DNA of 64,000 nt, taken from Pseudisothecium myosuroides (taxonomy: Eukaryota > Streptophyta > Bryopsida > Hypnales > Lembophyllaceae). The notes below the pieces were generated by a model. That model was not told where the DNA came from, did no database searches, and was given only the letters and a program-made list of their open reading frames with translations. The stretch is taken from NCBI GenBank assembly GCA_951799445.1, contig OX637288.1, forward strand, positions 9,674,501 through 9,738,500, read 5' to 3'. Positions within the stretch are counted from its first letter, which is position 1. Every line of letters starts with the position of its first letter. Both the position numbers and the translations under genes were made by a program. Positions 60,257-64,000 of the stretch are shown here, in pieces.

Positions 60257-60419
60257 TAGGGTAGTTCAACTTCAAAATTTCATAACTAATTCAAAAATGA
60301 TCCAAAAAATATGAAACGACTTGGATTAGATGCGAACTCCTCTTGTCTTTGAAGGAAAATTCACTGAAAAATATTTTGAGAAGTTTCACCTGCCTAAAAT
60401 TCAGTTCCCGTGCTTAGAT

Positions 60420-61771
60420 GGTTGGTTTATGGACCTTCTACCTTACTACAGGCAGGTAGAGAATTCTTCTCTCAGAATTATACACAAAACTCGAGAGTAC
60501 TGCACGTGCTGACCAAGTGCGGCAAATGTACAATGACGCAAACGTCAACTACTTTAAGCCATTTCACGCTTCTACCTGTTCACACTCCATGCGTCACCTT
60601 TCAGAGCATCAATCCTCTCCGTCTCATTGAATATGCAAATCCTGTGCCTTTCTCACTCCTTTCCTCTGCACCACCACTGAACCTGCAAACCGAGGACTCA
60701 GACAGACAAGTCGATGTAGACCGCTAAGCTACCAGTCCCCTTGTTTCGACAATCAAGGTCAAAAGATACAGGTAGAGTCAAAATTATGATTAGGAACCAT
60801 TTTCTACTCGTAAGTTAGACAAATCAATATCATTCTTTTTGGAAATGCATATTTTTATGCGCTTGATTGTCGATTTTTCTGTGAATATCCAAATTAAAGA
60901 TTTGAAGAAACCTTAACCCCTAAACGTCTGGATTCATCTCCAAAATTGACGATTTGAGAAAAACCATTATAAACTACAATTTGGAAGAATATTTTGGAAT
61001 TGGTATACAAATGAAAAGTTGTAGATTTTGATTTTTAAATTCTATCTGTACAGTTAGATCTACTAATGCTATCACCAACCTTTTTCTATAAATTTTGAAA
61101 AGAAAATTTCAGAATTCCTTCTAAATTCAATTACAAGTAAAATATGATCATTTTTTGAGTAAAACTTGTTAAAATGACCAAAAATTAGGATGACTTTCAT
61201 CCAAGCAGGAATGAGACAGAAACAAGGATCTGAATCTGTTCATCGTCCAGAAAATGGACGTCGGAGCGCTCCAGGGTTAAAGTGTCTTCTAGGTGCACGG
61301 TTTAACCTACAGTACACCAAACCGTTCATTGTACTGTAGCGCCATGAGTACAGTTCTCGACATTTCACAAGCACAGTTTGAAATATATTGATAAATTTGA
61401 ATGGGGAATTGAAAGAATCAGCCTCGTCAGCTTGCTCAAAACAGAGGCAGTACTTTCGACGAAGTCAACCGAGAATGGAGTGAGAAGCACCGAGCAAGAA
61501 CTGGGACACATGCGGTACAACTTCCGTGCAGTCAACATACTTTCATGTCCTGGAACCTGCTGCAGCTTCGACATGCCGCGGTTTAATGTCTCTAGCTGAT
61601 GAGAAACGGGACCTAGCTTCCATGGGGAATAAATAGCGCAGATCACCAAACCTTAATCATTCACAACATCGAGTATATTGAGCACTACTACTGAAGCTAG
61701 CTCTTCGATCGATCACAGTTTCTCAGTTTGGCTCTCGTAGTATTGCTTCAGTTGCAACTGTGTTACTAACT
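60420..61771 (+). promoter_or_regulatory. GLP3 upstream region (TATA-like at 61627) with an insertion
   Basis: This is the third copy of the GLP upstream block. It contains the tRNA-like segment (60430-60760, minus orientation), the TTAA-flanked insert (60917-61276), the conserved CAACATACTTTCATGTCCTGG block (61534-61600) and GAATAAATAGC 145 bp before the ATG. The insertion pushes the distal half of the block about 360 bp further from the gene, so any distal control element would act from a greater distance than in GLP1 and GLP2. Confidence 0.65.
60917..61276. mobile_element. 360-bp TTAA-flanked MITE in the GLP3 upstream block
   Basis: TTAA at 60913-60916 and 61277-61280 flanks a 360-bp insert starting CCCCTAAACGTCTGGA and ending TCGGAGCGCTCCAGGG. 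The flanks GAAGAAACC and AGTGTCTTCTAGGTGCACGG are contiguous around one TTAA upstream of GLP1 (minus strand, 49824-49821), which is the empty site. The terminal inverted repeat is short and imperfect. The interior is unrelated to family T1, so this is a separate family using the same target. It has no coding capacity. Confidence 0.92.
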
Positions 61772-63167
61772 ATGGCCGCCATGCACTGGCTTGTGATCGC
61801 CTGCGCATTTCTGGGCGCTCTGGAGGTTGCGAAGGCTGCGGATCCCGACCCCCTGCAGGACTACTGCGTGGCGGATCTGACGTCCACGGTGGTGGTGAAT
61901 GGGTTCCCGTGCAAGCCCCGAGACACTGTCACCGCCAAGGACTTCACGTACACCGGATTCCGCAAACCTTGTAAGCTCCATGCCAATTCATATACTGTAT
62001 ATTCACGTACTCTTGTCAGTTTTGATTTGGACAAAGGAATCTAGAATCAGTCCCGAGGAGCTTGGGGAATGGGAATCACGTTCTCTTAGTTTGATCGAGC
62101 GATGAGTAGGTGCAAATTGTTGGTTGTGTTGCGCTACCCGTCGTAAATTTTAAGAATTCTTGCACATGAGATGTTCGAAGTGTGACTCTTGTGAGGTTGT
62201 TACTTATGCTCTCTTTTGGGTAGTTTTGAAACTTGGTTGTGGGGTATCGCTTCAGATTCCTGCATGTGCAGAGTTTTCTATGATTAACTTTAGTAGGGTA
62301 TCACTCTAGAGAAATCCAATTAGCTCATAGTACAACCATGGAATTTCGAAACTTGAGTATGGAATCCAAATAGTCCCGATAGTGTAACAATGGAATTTCG
62401 AAGCTTCAGTATGGAATCCAAAGTAGTCCGTAGTGCATCCATGGAATTTCGAAGCTGGCTTAAGACTTATGGAATCCAAATAGTCCATACTGCGACCATG
62501 GAATTTCGAAGCTTCAGGATGGAATTTCAGGCTCTATTCGATCTTACTCAAGTAGTGAAATTCCTGGGATGTACGATGGAATATTCTCCGTATATGGAAT
62601 TTTTGGAATCCTCTCCTTGTTTTGGGCTCCCCTTGAGTGCACTTAAGCACTGATGTATATCCTCGGGTTCATAAACCTAACTCTGTGTTGTGCCTCCCCG
62701 CAGTGTACCCGACCTCCGTGTCCGAGACGGGAGCCACCGCCGACTTGGCCTCCGTGCAACAAATGCCCGGCCTCAACACCATGGGCGTCAGCCACGCCCG
62801 ACTCGACTTCGCCGTTGGCGGCGTCATCCCCCTCCACACCCACCCTCGCGCCTCGGAGACTCTCTTCGTAGTGAAAGGCTCCATCTACACAGGCTTCATC
62901 AGCGACGACAACCAGCTGTTCGCCTCCGTTCTCGAAGTCGGCGACTTCACCGTCTTCCCGAAAGGCAGCCAGCACTTCCAGCTGAACGTGGGGAACGAAA
63001 CCGCCATCACGTTCAACACGCTGACGTCGCAAAGTCCCGGGTTCTTGTTCACGGCCAACCAGATCTTCGTGCCTAACATCACCAGTGCAGTGATTGAGAG
63101 GTCGTTCGGTGTGAATGGCACCACTGTGAAGGATTTGAAGAGCGGGATTCCTCGTTACTGGGGTTGA
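61772..63167 (+). CDS. Germin-like protein 3 (secreted Mn-cupin)
   Basis: Exon 1 is 61772-61970 and exon 2 is 62704-63167, with a 733-bp intron; the product is 220 aa. The signal peptide is MAAMHWLVIACAFLGALE..AKA. Exon 1 differs from GLP2 at a few residues, for example LTSTVVV instead of LTSKVVV. Exon 2 is almost identical to GLP2 and GLP1, with intact cupin boxes and C-terminus DLKSGIPRYWG. The intron has a four-unit minisatellite absent from GLP2. The high GC and near-identity of exon 2 among the three genes, against clearly diverged introns, suggests selection or gene conversion. The long frames on the opposite strand and in other frames of exon 2 are shadows. Confidence 0.95.
62338..62530. 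repeat. Minisatellite in the GLP3 intron, ~52-57-bp units
   Basis: ATGGAATTTCGAA starts at 62338, 62390, 62441 and 62498. Each unit continues with a CTTCAGTATGGAATCCAAAT-like segment and AGTCC. One similar unit is present in the GLP1 intron (near 48690-48760, minus strand). The expansion is therefore specific to GLP3 and accounts for most of its longer intron. Confidence 0.8.
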
Positions 63168-63810
63168 GAAGAAAACACGCATGCATTCTTTGGAATCGGC
63201 ACCCGAAATTGTGCGTTCGGCATGGCAGCTTGCTAGTGGTGGGAATTAGTAAGTCAGTAGTTGAAGGGAAATTAATGTGATTCATCGATAGTTCTATGTG
63301 CACGAGCTGCACGGATTGTGACAGCGGTAGGTCTTGCTAGTATGATTTTTGCCATTTTCTGTCACTCTCTAGTTGAGTGACGATTCATGAACACGTCCCT
63401 CACCTGCACATGGTGGACGGGGATTCAACCAATAATGCAATAAATTATGATTCTTTTGCCTTCAACATCGAGCTCCGGGGGTGATCCTCCAGGGACGCCC
63501 AGCCTATATTAAATACTTTTTGCAGTAAGTAGAAGGCTGAAATTACACTGTCCCAACAACCCGCTTGAATTCCTCCCGGGACGAAGCTACTGAACTATAC
63601 AAGTTTTCATAGACTGCCGTACAAATTCTCAACCGAGCCACAAACGGCTTACTCAGATGGTTCCTTGTGCGATTAAAAGGAAAACTCTTTGAGGAATGGG
63701 TTTGAGGAATGTGGAAGGTCCACAATTGGGGAGTCTTAGTAGCATCAGTGAAGTTAAGTGAGTTGAGGGAAGCCACCTTGAGTTACTCACCCGCTTGGGC
63801 GAGCACAAGA
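63168..63810 (+). repeat. GLP3 downstream block shared with GLP2
   Basis: This aligns with 56787-57445 and includes GCAATAAATTATG near 63437, a possible AATAAA polyadenylation signal (GLP2 has AATGAA at the matching place). It ends at CACCCGCTTGGGCGAGC like the GLP2 block. Confidence 0.75.
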
Positions 63811-64000
63811 ATCTTCAATAAGTTCATTAGAGAAAAAATGAGCCCTCCGGAGGGCTGCTCCGGAGTGACATGCCAAACTATTAAAAAGCTTGACCTGTCA
63901 CTCCAGTACTGTCCTGCGGTGAGCAGACTGCTCGCCGAAATCGCGATTTTTAAATTTTTTTTAAATTTTTAAAATTTTAAAATTTTTTTAAAATTTTTTT
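63811..64000. other. Window end: palindrome and A/T homopolymer tract
   Basis: A perfect 16-bp palindrome AGCCCTCCGGAGGGCT is at 63841-63856. The last ~55 bases (63945-64000) are alternating runs of A and T only. No gene is supported; the frame at 63709-63972 is chance. Confidence 0.6.

Overview
The window is nuclear DNA from a land plant. The gene families and the transposon types (CACTA, Ty1/copia, SINE and TIR elements) are plant-like. Introns are canonical GT-AG, and telo-box motifs (AAACCCTAA) sit near putative 5' gene ends. The MHDHLRDMG form of the NLR MHD motif and the moss- or conifer-like look of the germin-like proteins make me favour a non-flowering plant (bryophyte, fern or gymnosperm). 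This is inference and the species is not identified. Non-coding DNA is strongly AT-rich, and only about 5 to 6 kb of 64 kb is or was protein-coding.

Left third (1-23.6 kb): almost entirely transposon-derived. A segment of at least 3.5 kb is duplicated in direct orientation (1-3500 and about 12953-16730). Both copies carry a SINE-like insertion and a ~730-bp TIR element, but only the second carries a 222-bp CACTA-type foldback MITE, whose empty site is visible in the first. Elements flanked by TTAA, a 467-bp tandem duplication, a Ski2-like helicase exon relic (19.9 kb) and an 839-bp inverted-repeat-bounded element follow.

Middle (23.6-43 kb): a decayed exon of an unidentified gene (23.7-24.1 kb) comes first. 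Next is a minus-strand gene of unknown function, split by a 2388-bp CACTA element with a clear AAG target duplication. A three-level nest follows: a TTAA element contains a CACTA MITE, which contains another TTAA element. Then come a decayed Ty1/copia reverse transcriptase, an LRR relic and a nearly full-length TIR-NBS-LRR (TNL) disease-resistance gene on the minus strand. The TNL keeps all splice phases but carries several in-frame stops and LRR frameshifts.

Right third (43.8-64 kb): a possible but unproven minus-strand gene region lies at 44-46.2 kb. Beyond it are three intact, nearly identical germin-like protein genes (GLP1 minus, GLP2 and GLP3 plus). Each has two GC-rich exons, a 220-aa product with a signal peptide and a complete Mn-binding cupin motif, and a duplicated upstream block that includes a tRNA-like, SINE-like segment. 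GLP3 has acquired a 360-bp TTAA-flanked insertion upstream (the empty site is preserved upstream of GLP1) and a ~52-bp minisatellite in its intron.

The only genes here that look functional are the three GLPs, which encode secreted cell-wall oxidase or superoxide-dismutase-type proteins. The TNL and LRR relics are remnants of an immune-receptor locus. The most notable novelty is the set of TTAA-targeting elements with CCC..GGG termini (piggyBac-like ends), documented by nested insertions and by an exact filled/empty-site pair.
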